64,000 nucleotides of DNA, taken from positions 541,001 to 605,000 of the forward strand of contig CAMXCT020000469.1 of assembly GCA_947184155.2 (NCBI GenBank), given 5' to 3'. Positions 30,339-40,609 of the stretch are shown one piece after another. Under the pieces are notes generated by a model that was not told the origin of the DNA, made no database searches, and saw only the letters and a list, made by a program, of their open reading frames with translations. Within the stretch, counting starts at the first letter, position 1, and the number at the start of each line of letters is the position of its first letter. This stretch comes from Cladocopium goreaui (taxonomy: Eukaryota; Sar; Dinophyceae; Suessiales; Symbiodiniaceae). Both the position numbers and the translations under genes were made by a program.

Positions 30339-31094
30339 ATCCCCATGTACAGCTCATGGTCTCTGCTGGCAAACAACGCAAAAATGTCAACCCTTCACCA
30401 TCAGCAGCGGATCTATCCCATACATTCTTATACTATCCCAATATCTGGCAGGAGTGACAAGTGATTAGGAACTGGTGCAAGAAAACAAACTCAGTAATGG
30501 ATTATAACCCGGTTACTATAATCACTTAACGAATCCCAGGGCCCATCTAAGTACACATGTTTTTTTCCAATGGATTTCCACCTCATATCAAGCCGGAAAA
30601 AATATGGAGCTCTGTGGTTCTAAACAGGATTATGTAGGGATCTCGAGATTACTACGAGACAGGATTATTAAGGATGTATGCTTTGTTTGTGGGTTTGATA
30701 TGCGATTTATATATGGATCAATATTGGATTCATATGGGATCAATATGGTTCTATATGTGATTTATATGGGATTCATATGGGATTTATATTGGTTTCATAA
30801 GGGATGTGTATTGGAATCATATTGGTTTATTATATGGATTGATCGACCGTCAAGTTACATGGGATTCAGAGGGCCCCTGGTCACATATCCCCCCCCAAAA
30901 AAAACGACCTTTTCAACACCGTATCACTGGTATTGGCAGTAGTTAAGTAGTTTCGAGGCGTAGTACCATGTATAGTACCATATATGTATATATATATATA
31001 TATAATATGCACATATATATATAATATGCACATGTATAGAATATATCAATCCGGATGAAAATGGATTGATGACCATCCCCCAATATGGGCATAC

Positions 31095-31145
31095 CATCCA
31101 CTTCTTGACTGTCATATGCTTCAACCTGAATCTGTGCAGCTTGTA
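31095..31145 (-). CDS. CFAP58-like: CFAP58-like exon (linker before ELNMY)
   Basis: 51 nt, phase 0, between ACATATTAG and ATG followed by GTATGCC (GT donor). It reads YKLHRFRLKHMTVKKWM. The relatives have a Tyr followed by a Lys-rich LK..T.K stretch just before (K)AMA-ELNMY, which fits in position and length. Sequence support alone is moderate; the context makes it likely. Confidence 0.6.
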
Positions 31146-31356
31146 CTAATATGTTTGGTTGGTCAAACCATCTTAAACCACACTCAATTACACCTGCTAC
31201 ATGGTTACAGCTGAATTATGAATCATCGCAATTGGGTGATAAATTGATTCAATTTAGGCTTGCTAAGCATCAATTCTTGTTGCTGGTTGGTATACCAGCA
31301 ACCACACTTTTTCCCACCATTAAGAAAAACATAACATGCCCATAAGATTCCAGATG

Positions 31357-31472
31357 TACCCTCTGGTAAACGTTTACATAACTATGGAAAATCACAACTT
31401 TTAAGTTCGGTAAATCAACTATTTCTATGGGCCATCTATTCCATAGCTATGTAAACGTTTACCAGAGGGTGT
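31357..31472. mobile_element. family A palindrome, GTTTACAT arms
   Basis: Ends TACCCTCTGGTAAACGTTTA and TAAACGTTTACCAGAGGGT: a compensated change, CGTTTACAT replacing CTAACATAG on both arms. Confidence 0.86.
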
Positions 31473-31708
31473 ATATATATATACTAGCTATCTATATTCC
31501 ATTCATATCCTCCGCTATGTGAGTTTACCAGGCCGGGTATTCCTAATGTGTGTTGCTTAAAATACCCATTCCATAGCTGTGTTTAGTTCCAGCGATCTGA
31601 GTAAATATAGTCATAAATCACCAAAGAAAAAAAGGGCACCAAAAAGAACCGACTTATGGAAGTCATAACTTAATGATTATAGCTACTTTGAAAACTCAAC
31701 TGCACTCG

Positions 31709-31780
31709 AATGGAAAACCACCTCGAATGGGTGGTAAAAATGACATTGTTTTACCCACATTACCCTCTGGTACACTAACA
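31709..31780. repeat. 72-bp exact direct repeat, first copy
   Basis: Identical to 32284-32355; contains CACCTCGAATGGGTGGT and the left end of a family A element, so the duplication carried part of an element. Confidence 0.9.
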
Positions 31781-31864
31781 TAGCTATGGAAAATCACCAT
31801 TATTCATGGATAAATCCGCTATAAATGGCCATTTTCAATAGCTATGTTAAATTACCGGAGGCTA
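31761..31864. mobile_element. family A palindrome
   Basis: Starts TACCCTCTGGTACACTAACA; right end TTACCGGAGGCTA. Confidence 0.8.
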
Positions 31865-32084
31865 TTTGAAAACTCAACTGCACTCCCAAGTATATCAACT
31901 TTAGATATCCCAAATTATCCCAAGATATGTTGGTGAAAATCCAATGTTTTCCCAACAAAAACCCTTCAGTAAAGTATCAGTTTGCTATGGAAAACGACCC
32001 ATTTATAGGTTATTTGCCTGTTAAAATGCTGATGTTCATTGATTTTGCATAGCTATGTTCAAACCTTTTGTGGAACCACGTTCT

Positions 32085-32165
32085 TCTGAGTACCAGAACT
32101 ACCTCCGGGCCGGGCTGTTTGGAGAGCAGATTCCTGCCGGGAGAATCCTAAGACTCCTGGATGAG
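32085..32165 (+). CDS. candidate exon, unrecognised
   Basis: The plus strand is open with EYQNYLRAGLFGEQIPAGRI then LRLLDE, ending GATGAG followed by GTAAAAACC (GT donor). The minus strand is broken in its best frame. Strand opposite to the CFAP58-like exons. Confidence 0.4.
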
Positions 32166-32237
32166 GTAAAAACCATCTGGTCATTTTACGTTGGAAAATC
32201 AATACCATAGTGGCATATAATGGTGTATAATGGTATG

Positions 32238-32290
32238 TACCCTCTGGTAAACATACAAAAAACTATGGAAAAACACAATTTTTAATGGAA
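32238..32290. mobile_element. family A left-half stub
   Basis: TACCCTCTGGTAAACATACA arm cut by the second copy of the 72-bp repeat. Confidence 0.75.
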
Positions 32291-32355
32291 AACCACCTCG
32301 AATGGGTGGTAAAAATGACATTGTTTTACCCACATTACCCTCTGGTACACTAACA
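32284..32355. repeat. 72-bp exact direct repeat, second copy
   Basis: Same 72 bases as 31709-31780. Confidence 0.9.
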
Positions 32356-32436
32356 GTTTGCTATGGAAAATCACCATTCTTAATGGGTAAATCAACTATA
32401 AATGGCCATTGCAAAATATTAAATTACCAGAGGGTA
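32336..32436. mobile_element. family A palindrome
   Basis: Left arm with the ACAGTTTGCTATGG module, right arm shortened (GGCCATTGCAAAATATTAAA). Confidence 0.8.
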
Positions 32437-32499
32437 CAATCTGGTCATTTTACAGTTTGCTCTGGAAATTTGTCCATGTGTAGATGATAAAAATGATGA

Positions 32500-32601
32500 C
32501 TGGTTGGTGGTATACCTACCCCTCTGAAAAATATGAAAGTCAGTTGGGATGACTATTCCCAATATATGGAAACATAAAAAATGTTCCAAACCACCAACCA
32601 G
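32500..32601. mobile_element. family B palindrome
   Basis: Short-arm version with ATGAAAGTCAGTTGGGATGA. Confidence 0.83.
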
Positions 32602-32919
32602 TTATGATTTACTGAACTTAAAACAGCTGCTTTCCCACAACTAAGTTAAATAACTAGGGGGTAAATATGGTAAATCAGCCAGCAGAAATAAATTTATAAT
32701 AGTTGCATGTGTATCATACGATGCATGAATATCATATGTATAAAATATGCATGAGTATAATAATCCTGGAATGGATAGAATATGTGCATTTCAAAAAATC
32801 ATCACCAACATGGAAAGATTATTGAGAAATCCATAGTCTATATCTACTCCAGGATGATTATTTATACATAAAATGTAGTATACATAAGGCATACTTAGTA
32901 TTGTGTGTGTACATCATGG

Positions 32920-33027
32920 CCAATGCTAGATACCCTGCAAAAAATGAATTTAGCTGTTAGTAGACAATCCCATTGGTACGAAAAGACTAAAAGATTAAAC
33001 TACCCATCTAAGATTCTTTAAGATTGA
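32920..33027. repeat. family G repeat
   Basis: CCAATGCTAGATACCCTGC, then GTAGACAATCCCATTGG and AAAGACTAAAAGATT; diverged from the copy at 14746. Confidence 0.6.
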
Positions 33028-33067
33028 CCCAGACATATAATGACTGTAATATAGTGTGTATCCTTTG

Positions 33068-33199
33068 ATCTGGGTAAATTATAATAATTCACTAACCTGA
33101 ATAGTTGGGCCATAAAAGGCGATGATTTCCCTATAAAAACTAAGATGAACCAGGCGAACCGGGAGAACAGGCTTCGGTCGTGATGAAATTTACCCACTT
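33068..33199. mobile_element. family F element
   Basis: ATCTGGGTAAATTATAATAA at the left and GATGAAATTTACCCAC at the right. Retains the GATGAACCAGGCGAACCGGG core seen at 17101. Confidence 0.72.
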
Positions 33200-33291
33200 T
33201 GATACAATAACCATATCTTAAGTGGATGATTGGAAAAGCATGGGATGGCAACACTGGAGGATTTGATAGGGAGATTCATAGGGATAATACA

Positions 33292-33350
33292 CACATGGAA
33301 ATTCTGCCATCGTCATCCATGGCCTTAAACGCAAGGCTTCGCCATGTTAA
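33292..33350 (-). CDS. candidate exon, EF-hand-like
   Basis: The minus strand reads ELTWRSLAFKAMDDDGRISM. The AFKAMDDDGRISM segment resembles the loop of a calcium-binding EF hand (DxDxDG then I), but the first loop position is Ala, not Asp. It is short, so the call is tentative. Confidence 0.35.
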
Positions 33351-33982
33351 CTCGTTATCCATTTTTCAGGTCACATGTGCTGCTTACATCTACAATGTGT
33401 ATCATAAATAATAATAACAACATCATTGTGCATGATTAAATCCACCATGGCAAAAATTTCATGGTGACCCTCTAATCAACCATTGTTCGCTGGAAAAAAA
33501 AAACACCATTTATCGATCAATTTTCCAATGAAAAAATCCCCATTTGGTGCCATGATTTTCCACTTAAAACCTCCAAAAAGTACAAGTGACAGTTGGGGAG
33601 TTCACTCCCCATATTTAGCCATTTCTTCATTCTTAAACCAATTCACCATGGTCCACCATTCTGGCTGAATTACAAAAAACAAAACTGACCTGAAAAGTGC
33701 TGAAAAGTTCTGCCGTTTGAGGATAATAAAAAGATTCCCAGCTAAATCATTATTATTTCAAAAAAAATGAACAGATTCCCATGAAAATCAGTCAAATCTG
33801 CCATTTTTATCTATTCAATCTGAAAAAAAACTAAAATTCCATCATAAAATCTGAAAATTTCCAGTGAAATCAGCCAAAAAAAAACAATCCCCCAGGCGCT
33901 CTCCCATATCAATATAATCACATATAAATTGATATTTCCATATATGAATTGATTATCCCACACATTTCGTAAAACCCTATAT

Positions 33983-34104
33983 CTGGTTGGTGGTATACCT
34001 ACCCCTCTGAAAAATATGAGTTCGTCAGTTGGGATGATGAGTCATTCCCAACTGAATGGAAAGTCATAAAATAAAATTCCATGGTTCCAGTCACCACCAA
34101 CCAG
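33983..34104. mobile_element. family B palindrome with ATAT duplication
   Basis: Full copy; ATAT on both sides. Confidence 0.85.
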
Positions 34105-34214
34105 ATATATGCCATTGCATCATCATGATTGTTGGTTTAAGAAAGGGCTAACCCCCCAATGAAATCCCCGTGTTATTGGTTTAGCAACCAACATTTCTTG
34201 CGAAAACCTATATA

Positions 34215-34341
34215 TACAATGTGGGGCCCCCCAGTTATAAGTTGGTTTATAAGCCCCAGTAACTATAGTTACAAGTACCATACACCATAGTTATTGGAGT
34301 TATAAACCAACTTAGATATCGAACGGGGGCCTCACATTGTA
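34215..34341. mobile_element. family C palindrome forming a splice site
   Basis: Ends TACAATGTGGGGCCCCCC and GGGGGCCTCACATTGTA; arms AGTTGGTTTATAA and TTATAAACCAACTTA. On the minus strand its outermost T pairs with the preceding G to give the GTACAATG 5' splice site of the CFAP58-like exon at 34343-34420. Confidence 0.85.
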
Positions 34342-34342
34342 C

Positions 34343-34420
34343 CAATCCCCGTGCCCCCGGGTCTTTTATGCGGCTCCTCATCTCCAGGTACAATTTCTCC
34401 TTCTCCTGGAGAGCCAGGTC
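34343..34420 (-). CDS. CFAP58-like: CFAP58-like exon (QEKEKLY segment)
   Basis: 78 nt, 26 codons, phase 0. After GGATGACAG it reads DLALQEKEKLYLEMRSRIKD then PGARGL, stopping at TTG followed by GTACAATG. CFAP58 proteins have VVEK-(D/E)LL-(I/L)QEKEKLY-x-EL followed by ARQPGPE in this position. An alternative GC donor exists after KDPG. The GT donor is made by the adjoining family C element. Confidence 0.82.
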
Positions 34421-34648
34421 CTGTCATCCGAAAAAAATCTCGCGGAGCGAAGGATGTTTGAAGTCAAAGAATGGCGGAGCGAAACCTTTAACTATTGGGA
34501 TAGGATAAGTTATTTATGTATATATATATATATGTATGATCTATATAATTGTGTATGTTGGATTTAAAAATATAAATATTGGGATAGGATAAGTTATATA
34601 TATATATGTTATCTATGATCTCAAGATATTCCCATCATTATCCCATTA

Positions 34649-34754
34649 CTGGTTGGTGGTGCAATAACCATCTTGAAAAATATGAAAGTCAATGGGAAGG
34701 ATTATTCCCAATATATTATGGAAAATAAAATTCATGATTGAAACCACCAACCAG
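34649..34754. mobile_element. family B palindrome
   Basis: Variant with GTGGTGCAATAACCATC replacing the usual GTATACCTACC. Confidence 0.8.
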
Positions 34755-35078
34755 TTCATTATTGGGATAGGATAAATTATATATGTACATATAAATATAC
34801 ATATATATATATATGATCTATCTACTTGTATATGTTGGATTTAATAATATATATATATATACATATGTGTATATATGCATCTAATAACTTCGTATGATTC
34901 AATATAAGGAGTCAACCGGCTAAAATGGGAAGTTGACCAACACTAGGAAATATGGTGATATCATAGGGACACAACTTGATGTTTCATCATGTTTTGCTTA
35001 TGGTCATCCCAACATCATGGTCATCGTCCCCAAAGGTGGCGCTATGTAAAAACCAAAAAGACGACCATCCTGCTCTAC

Positions 35079-35140
35079 TTGGGATTCCTATTGGGATTCC
35101 TATTGGGATTTCTATTGGGATTCCTATGAAACACGCTTTA
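35079..35140. repeat. 15-bp minisatellite TTGGGATTCCTA
   Basis: Four tandem copies of GGGATTCCTATT; followed by about 700 bp of AT-rich spacer with no gene seen. Confidence 0.9.
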
Positions 35141-35852
35141 TTTTCTGGGATTCCAATATCATAGGATATATATAATGGGTTTAATACAATATGTACTAAT
35201 GTGAAAATGGAGAATCGCCCCAATTCTAGAGAATCAAAGCCTATTTTTGTTATTGCATTCCCTTATTCTCAGACACACCCAACTGTCACATTGTTGGTGA
35301 TATATATATATATAGATGTATACATTTATAGAGATTATATACATATATACAGATCATAAACACATATCATACCATTATAATATTATTCCGATGTTATATC
35401 CCATTGATATACCCATAGATAATATCCCGATAAAATGATATAAAATATCGCTGGTTATATATCATTATATATCCCATATTCTCCCACTGTTGTTGTAAAC
35501 ATGACCAGTCAACTCTTGTTAAATTGATATTAATTAATTGAATCTATATATATATATATGTCATGTTTAAAACTCCCTATTATATCTCATTATCAACAAT
35601 TATAAACCATGAATAACCATCATCCTTAAACATGATATTCCGTAATATACCCATTATACCATTATATTACAGTTCTTTTAATCCCCACTAATTCCTATGA
35701 AATCACACAAAATTCCTTTTGTTGATGGATTTGATGCTTAACTTTGTACGAAATCCCATTAAACCAGCCGTAAAATGCCAAAATTGTTGGTTTTATGTGG
35801 TAAATCCTTCCCTATAATTAATTAACCATCATATTCCACAACCCATGATACC

Positions 35853-35970
35853 ATCTGGGTAAATTATAATATTTCACTAACCTGAATAGTTGGGCCATTT
35901 GGGGATGTTTTCCCTTATTAGCCATGATTCCAGGGTTAGGTCGCAGTGAGGTCGTGATCAAATTTACACA
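35853..35970. mobile_element. family F element
   Basis: ATCTGGGTAAATTATAATAT at the left; right end GTGATCAAATTTACACATGA (CCAGAT changed). Confidence 0.72.
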
Positions 35971-36045
35971 TGATACCATGATAGTCCTCATTAATCCCCA
36001 TCGAAAATCCCAAAAAACGACAAATCTGCAGCTTCGAGGCAGCTC

Positions 36046-36099
36046 CTTCTCGACAGCTTCTTCAGTCTTCGAGATCAGGCGCTTCTGAAGCGTTTTCAC
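36046..36099 (-). CDS. CFAP58-like: CFAP58-like exon (QKRLISKTEE segment)
   Basis: 54 nt, 18 codons, phase 0. After GCTTTGTCGCAG it reads VKTLQKRLISKTEEAVEK, a near match to the conserved LQKRLI-(S/T)-KTE-x-VVEK segment of CFAP58. Joining AAG directly to the next exon's GAC restores the family sequence, which makes the 5' splice site GAGCTG, a GA donor; such donors are known in dinoflagellates. More N-terminal exons must lie at higher coordinates and were not identified. Confidence 0.82.
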
Positions 36100-36584
36100 C
36101 TGCGACAAAGCCCATTTACCATTCATTTGTGCTCAGAATGCCACTCTAATCATCGGATATCATGGGTGCATCATGGAAAATAATTGGAAAATCGGACAAT
36201 ATTTGGGATCTGTAGAAAATGATATTGCATGATATTGATATGTGGTTGCTCCCAGGCCACCCCCATGGTCTGAAAAATGGGAAAAAATCTTGGGTAAATC
36301 CCATCCTTCTCATATGAAACAGGCCCATGGTGATCCCAGTATGTGTAAATCCCCTACATGCCCCATCGAGGGCTGTGAAAAATGTTAGGGGGCCAAGGGA
36401 TTACAAAAAATGTACACAGTAAACAAAGGGGTAGAACTAAAAAAAAACTAGGAATTTCGAAGCCTCGTGGCTATCATGTACCTGTAATAGGTTGGAGCAC
36501 CCCTTCACATGGGGATGTAAGTTCCAATAAAGTCGGGATAATATGTCCTCATGCCCAGGGAAAACATAGGAAAACCATACAATC

Positions 36585-36690
36585 CCCCCAGTTGTAAGAT
36601 GGTATATAATGCCATCTAACTATAGTAACTACCATAAACCCTAGTTAACATACTTATTTGCACCAACTTAGCTAGCGAACTGGGGCTATT
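36585..36690. mobile_element. family C, decayed
   Basis: CCCCCCAGTTGTAAGATGG at the left and CCAACTTAGCTAGCGAAC..GGGGC at the right; the terminal TACAATGTG is gone. Confidence 0.5.
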
Positions 36691-36992
36691 CCCATTAAAT
36701 CAATAATATGAATAATTAAGTCCCATTAGAATCCCCAATTGAATCACATCAAATATATTTGGCCCCCTCAGTATAATCATTGTGAATCTTAGATGCCTGC
36801 CAAAAAATATAATTCTTAAGGTTAGGAATCATTTTGCCATTGATAGCAAACTATTAAGTTATTGAGATGAAAATATATTCCCATCTATAGAGGTGTAATC
36901 AAACATCAATCCAAAGAAATCATATGCTTATCCCATTCTATCCCCATTCTGCCCCATCTATTAATATAGATAATAATCTAATATATAATATA

Positions 36993-37116
36993 TACCCTCC
37001 GGTTATTAACATAGCCATGGAAAATCCTTTATAAATGGAGCTTTCTAGCTGGGAAAATCATCTATTTCTATGGGCCATCTATACCATGGCGAACTGTAAC
37101 AAATAACCAGAGGGTA
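36993..37116. mobile_element. family A palindrome, GCGAACTG arm
   Basis: Left TACCCTCCGGTTATTAACAT; the right arm has CCATGGCGAACTGTAAC in place of CCATGGCTATGTAAC. Confidence 0.82.
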
Positions 37117-37130
37117 TATCCCATTAATAT

Positions 37131-37215
37131 CCCATTGAATCAGTATAAAATCCCATTGAATCAGTATAAAATCCCATTAAATCACTATAAAATCCCATTA
37201 AACCACGATTAAAAT
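37131..37215. repeat. 21-bp minisatellite ATCCCATTRAATCA
   Basis: Four tandem copies of AAAATCCCATTGAATCAGTAT/AAAATCCCATTAAATCACTAT. Confidence 0.85.
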
Positions 37216-37249
37216 CATCTATTCCCATCTATGATGGGAATCTATCAGG

Positions 37250-37400
37250 GCGCCAGTTTCAAAAATGGCTACCGCGCCCGCCCGGCAGATCTCCCGATTT
37301 CGGCGCCGCTGCGCCGCTCCTTCTGCATCATTTCGAAGGTGCTGGGATCGGAGCCTCCAAATATCTCAACGACAACGAGGTCACCCAGGAAACACCACGG
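37250..37400 (-). CDS. candidate exon, GC-rich, strand uncertain
   Basis: The minus strand reads STFEMMQKERRSGAEIGRSA, possible coiled coil, about 1.15 kb upstream of the first identified CFAP58-like exon. The plus strand is open too (RPADLPISAPLRRSFCIISK). It could be a further CFAP58-like exon, but I cannot match it. Confidence 0.25.
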
Positions 37401-37773
37401 AAATGGCTTTCTACATATATCCCATATGCTCCATGTATGGAATATTTACAACATTTGCCCTAAAAATCGCCCAAATGTAGGTAAATATACCATACATGGA
37501 GCATATGGGATATATATATATATATAGACTAACCATTATAATAGTAATTATTACTACTAGTATATGTAAACCTAAGTTGGTTTATAGATCATTATAAACC
37601 ATTATGTATGATAAACCCCATGGCGAACTGTTGAGATATATCACACCTTTCTACAGTAAGTTGGCATGATAGCTATGCTGATTTTCCATTTTTTCGCTTG
37701 AAAAACACCACAGGCTATCCCCCATTTTTGGTGAAAAAAATCGACCCTTTCCTAGCAAATCTTAGCGGATCCA

Positions 37774-37872
37774 ACCTGCCACGGTGACTCCATTTTCGAA
37801 GTTGGCGCAGACGGTGATCCAATTGGCGCAATGCTGGTGGAGGGCAAAAGATTCGAAATAGCCAAACGCTGA
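37774..37872 (+). CDS. candidate terminal exon, unrecognised
   Basis: The plus strand reads CHGDSIFEVGADGDPIGAML then VEGKRFEIAKR and TGA; it has a compact, acidic, beta-rich look. The minus strand is also open. No acceptor chosen. Confidence 0.4.
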   Translation, partial: TCHGDSIFEVGADGDPIGAMLVEGKRFEIAKR

Positions 37873-38055
37873 AAACCACGCAGTTCTGTCAGCATTTCGG
37901 TCTAGATGATGATTCACTAGGCTAATGGTAGGTCATAAATTAAACGGCCAGGCGCTGCGTGTTGCCCGGAAAGTTCACATGGCGTTTACGCATTATCCTT
38001 CAACATGCTCAAACACCTGCGCAGGGCCAGTGTTTTGAGATTTCCTAGACGACGA

Positions 38056-38120
38056 GCTCTAAACCCTAAATCCTAAACCCAAAAACCCTAAAACCGAAAC
38101 TTTGAAAACTTTGAATCCTA
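38056..38120. repeat. interstitial CCCTAAA telomere-type repeat
   Basis: Degenerate heptamers: AACCCTAAATCCTAAACCC, then AACCCTAAAACC. Dinoflagellate telomeres are of the TTTAGGG type, so this may be a healed break or a relic of a chromosome end. Confidence 0.65.
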
Positions 38121-38629
38121 AACCAGAAAACTCTGTGTATATGCAGTATGTTCATGTATTTTCTGCAATCTCTCCTATCTTCTTCAACAACACGACATCC
38201 TCAATGTTAATGTCTGGGCAACACGCGGCGTCTGTGGATAATGTTACATATATATATATATATTTGCACAAATATACATGTATCTTAACATTGATGTGGA
38301 TTTTATGTAAATATATACACATGCACCACATATATGTATATATATATACACACACATGCACTACATGCACATGATTGTTGATGATTATATGATTCATTAT
38401 CCCCAATAAATATTATTACTAAATCCCATTAAATCCCATGAACATCATCAATAATATACACTATACATATGTGTGATTACATTATATGATATTATATGCA
38501 CATACAACCCTCTCATCAACGAAAAAATATGTGAGTGATTTTCACCAAGGATTTGTAGATGACTCTTTGACTTCTCGGGTTTCGCCATGGGTAACTCCAC
38601 ATCTATATTAGGTTCAGCCTAGGATATAT

Positions 38630-38720
38630 CAAACATACATACATATATATATATATTGTATGTATATATATATATTATACATTATATATATATATTATAT
38701 ATATATATTGTACATATAAA
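38630..38720. repeat. TA-rich tract
   Basis: ATATATATTGTATGTATATA and similar. The flanking 38.4-38.9 kb is AT-rich spacer without a gene. Confidence 0.85.
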
Positions 38721-39037
38721 AGCAGCAACTACAGCAACTGATCAGTTAGAATCAAGGCCGAAGGTGATTTAAAGATATTTAAGGCCACCAAAGTCAGGTG
38801 TTTCCTTACCATTTATTTTTTTTGGGAAGATCGTTTTAGGAAAGATCAGAAAACTAAACCAAACGCATCAATGGAAAATAGCTGCCATGACTTTCAGAAG
38901 CTACAAAGCGGACGATTTTTCATGCTAGAACATAGATGAAGTAGAGATATGTCACGATGATTGTAAGATATTGTAAGGCAAAGATATGTCCAAAGACTTT
39001 TTAAGCAAAGCCTGGGTGGAAACCTAGGTTTCAGGAC

Positions 39038-39079
39038 CTTTGTTGTTTCAGCCACTTGGGACTCGTTCATGATGACCTT
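39038..39079 (-). CDS. candidate 14-codon exon after a family A-like element
   Basis: The minus strand after CATTGCCAG reads KVIMNESQVAETTK and ends AAAG followed by GTCCTG (GT donor), phase 0. The acceptor is the end of the element at 39080-39185. It might be an upstream exon of the CFAP58-like gene. Confidence 0.4.
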
Positions 39080-39185
39080 CTGGCAATGATAGTTTGCGAA
39101 CTCGAAGCCATGGCCCATTTAGTTCGATGATTTCCCTATGAACAGCCATGATGCTGCATAGCAAACTGTTAGTTTTTGTGTTCCA
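39080..39185. mobile_element. family A variant with GTTTGC arms
   Basis: CTGGCAATGATAGTTTGCG at one end, TAGCAAACTGTTAG at the other, and AAGCCATGGCCCATTTAGTT inside. Closest relative is at 42733. Confidence 0.6.
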
Positions 39186-39429
39186 AAAGGTATGCGGTTA
39201 CCATCAAATAGACTGACATGACTGACATGCATGTTTCTTCTCTGTTCAATCTATTTCATGGTTTTTGCCATTGCCACATTTCCATCTAATTGTTTCCCTC
39301 ATTCTTGTAAGCCCTCCCCGGTGATAGGTTGTAATATTCATAATCTTAAATTCCACCCCCTGCATGAACAAATCCAACATTGAACATGATCAAATCACGT
39401 TTTTCTAGCTGTGTATTCAATATTAGGAA

Positions 39430-39537
39430 GGACATTCTGAATCCTGTTTTCTTTGAGGAGACCATCCTGTACAAGTCGATGAATCGCTTGTTTCAATACG
39501 ATCTCCACTCAGCATTGCGCGTGCTTGGCGAGATTTG
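39430..39537 (+). CDS. candidate exon, strand uncertain
   Basis: The plus strand reads KDILNPVFFEETILYKSMNR then LFQYDLHSALRVLGEI and TGA. The minus strand reads EIVLKQAIHRLVQDGLLKEN over the same bases, also convincing. One of the two is probably real. Confidence 0.4.
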
Positions 39538-39544
39538 ATCTGCC

Positions 39545-39765
39545 TCGATTTGGCCTTAGCCTCGAGCAGATCCATGGGTGAAATGGTGGGAAAACGGCCA
39601 GATTCCGCGTTTCACGATGATTCACCAGCAACATGGAAACTGGATCTAACATCTTCTGACGCCGATCGTCCAAAACAAATTGAAGCAACAAATTCTCCAA
39701 ATTTCCATGGCATAATTTGATTTCTTCGTCTGAAAATGTCGGGGTGAATCGGAACTCCCCCCAAT
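39545..39765 (-). CDS. candidate exon, unrecognised
   Basis: The minus strand is open with TPTFSDEEIKLCHGNLENLL, LQFVLDDRRQKMLDPVSMLL and VNHRETRNLAVFPPFHPW. The plus strand is also open (KRPDSAFHDDSPATWKLDLT). Confidence 0.4.
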
Positions 39766-39799
39766 TCCAATGGATGATCCTCATGTTCCCTATTTTTTA

Positions 39800-39912
39800 A
39801 TGGCCATTTGGCGACGAATCGGACTGGCTTCACGGAATCGGACGAATCGTGGCGTTCGGCCACAGCAAAAGCAATAAGTTCTGCAAACACCGCGCAGGCG
39901 CGTGGGAAGTTG
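39800..39912 (-). CDS. candidate exon, unrecognised
   Basis: The minus strand reads NFPRACAVFAELIAFAVAER then HDSSDSVKPVRFVAKWPLKN; helical with Ala/Val. No borders assigned. Confidence 0.4.
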
Positions 39913-40071
39913 TATGATCTTCCAGGTTGATGAAGAGTACACACTGGGAGTCTCACCAATAAGAATTGGAATATCTCAACAAAAAATAAGGATTCAACTA
40001 TCAAACATAAGGGAGTTGTGGGGAGCATCATCGGCAAGGATAATGGTAATTGTATGCATACGTATGATATA

Positions 40072-40185
40072 TACCATCTGGTTATTTAACATAGCCATGG
40101 AAAATCCCTCATAAATGGAGGTTTCTAGCTGGGAAAATCTTCTATAAATGGGCCATCTGGCTATGTAACAAATAACCACAGGGTA
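40072..40185. mobile_element. family A palindrome, TTATTTAACA arms
   Basis: Left TACCATCTGGTTATTTAACA, loop AATGGAGGTTTCTAGCTGGG, right AAATAACCACAGGGTA. The same loop occurs at 36993 and 62098. Confidence 0.82.
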
Positions 40186-40196
40186 TTACTGGTATA

Positions 40197-40423
40197 AATC
40201 AATCCAGAATGCACTGACCTGAAATAAGGCGCCATTTGGGATTGTTACCCCTTATTAACCTGGTTGGTGGCTTTAACCCCTCTGAAAAATATTAGTCAGT
40301 TGGGATGATTATCCTTTATATTATGGAAAATAAAAAATGTTCCAAACCACCAACCAGTAACTTTATGTAACTTTCATATCAGTGACGTCGCAGTGAGGTC
40401 GTGAACTCATTTCTTCAGATCTG
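40197..40423. mobile_element. family F interrupted by family B
   Basis: The left half (GCACTGACCTGAAATAAGGC..CTTATTAAC) and right half (CAGTGAGGTCGTGAACTCAT) are split by a family B copy at 40260 flanked by TAAC. Confidence 0.75.
40260..40357. mobile_element. family B nested in family F
   Basis: Complete ends; TAAC on both sides. The host family F sequence gives the order of insertion: F first, B later. Confidence 0.88.
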
Positions 40424-40464
40424 GTTGGCGCCCCAGTTGGGTCCTAGGATGTCCTAGGCCAAAC

Positions 40465-40587
40465 ATGAAGAGAAAACCCACAGAAAATCCTAACGGCTCC
40501 GCAACTCCGGACGTGCTCATGGTTTTTGGAGCTTACCCATCACTAATTCAAACATGGCTAGCTGGAAAATCGGAAGACCATCAATAA
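40465..40587 (+). CDS. candidate 40-residue frame
   Basis: ATG to TAA on the plus strand, reading MKRKPTENPNGSATPDVLMV then FGAYPSLIQTWLAGKSEDHQ. Short and unrecognised; could be an exon or chance. Confidence 0.25.
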   Translation: MKRKPTENPNGSATPDVLMVFGAYPSLIQTWLAGKSEDHQ

Positions 40588-40609
40588 ACTGGCGTCATTT
40601 CCAGCAAAC

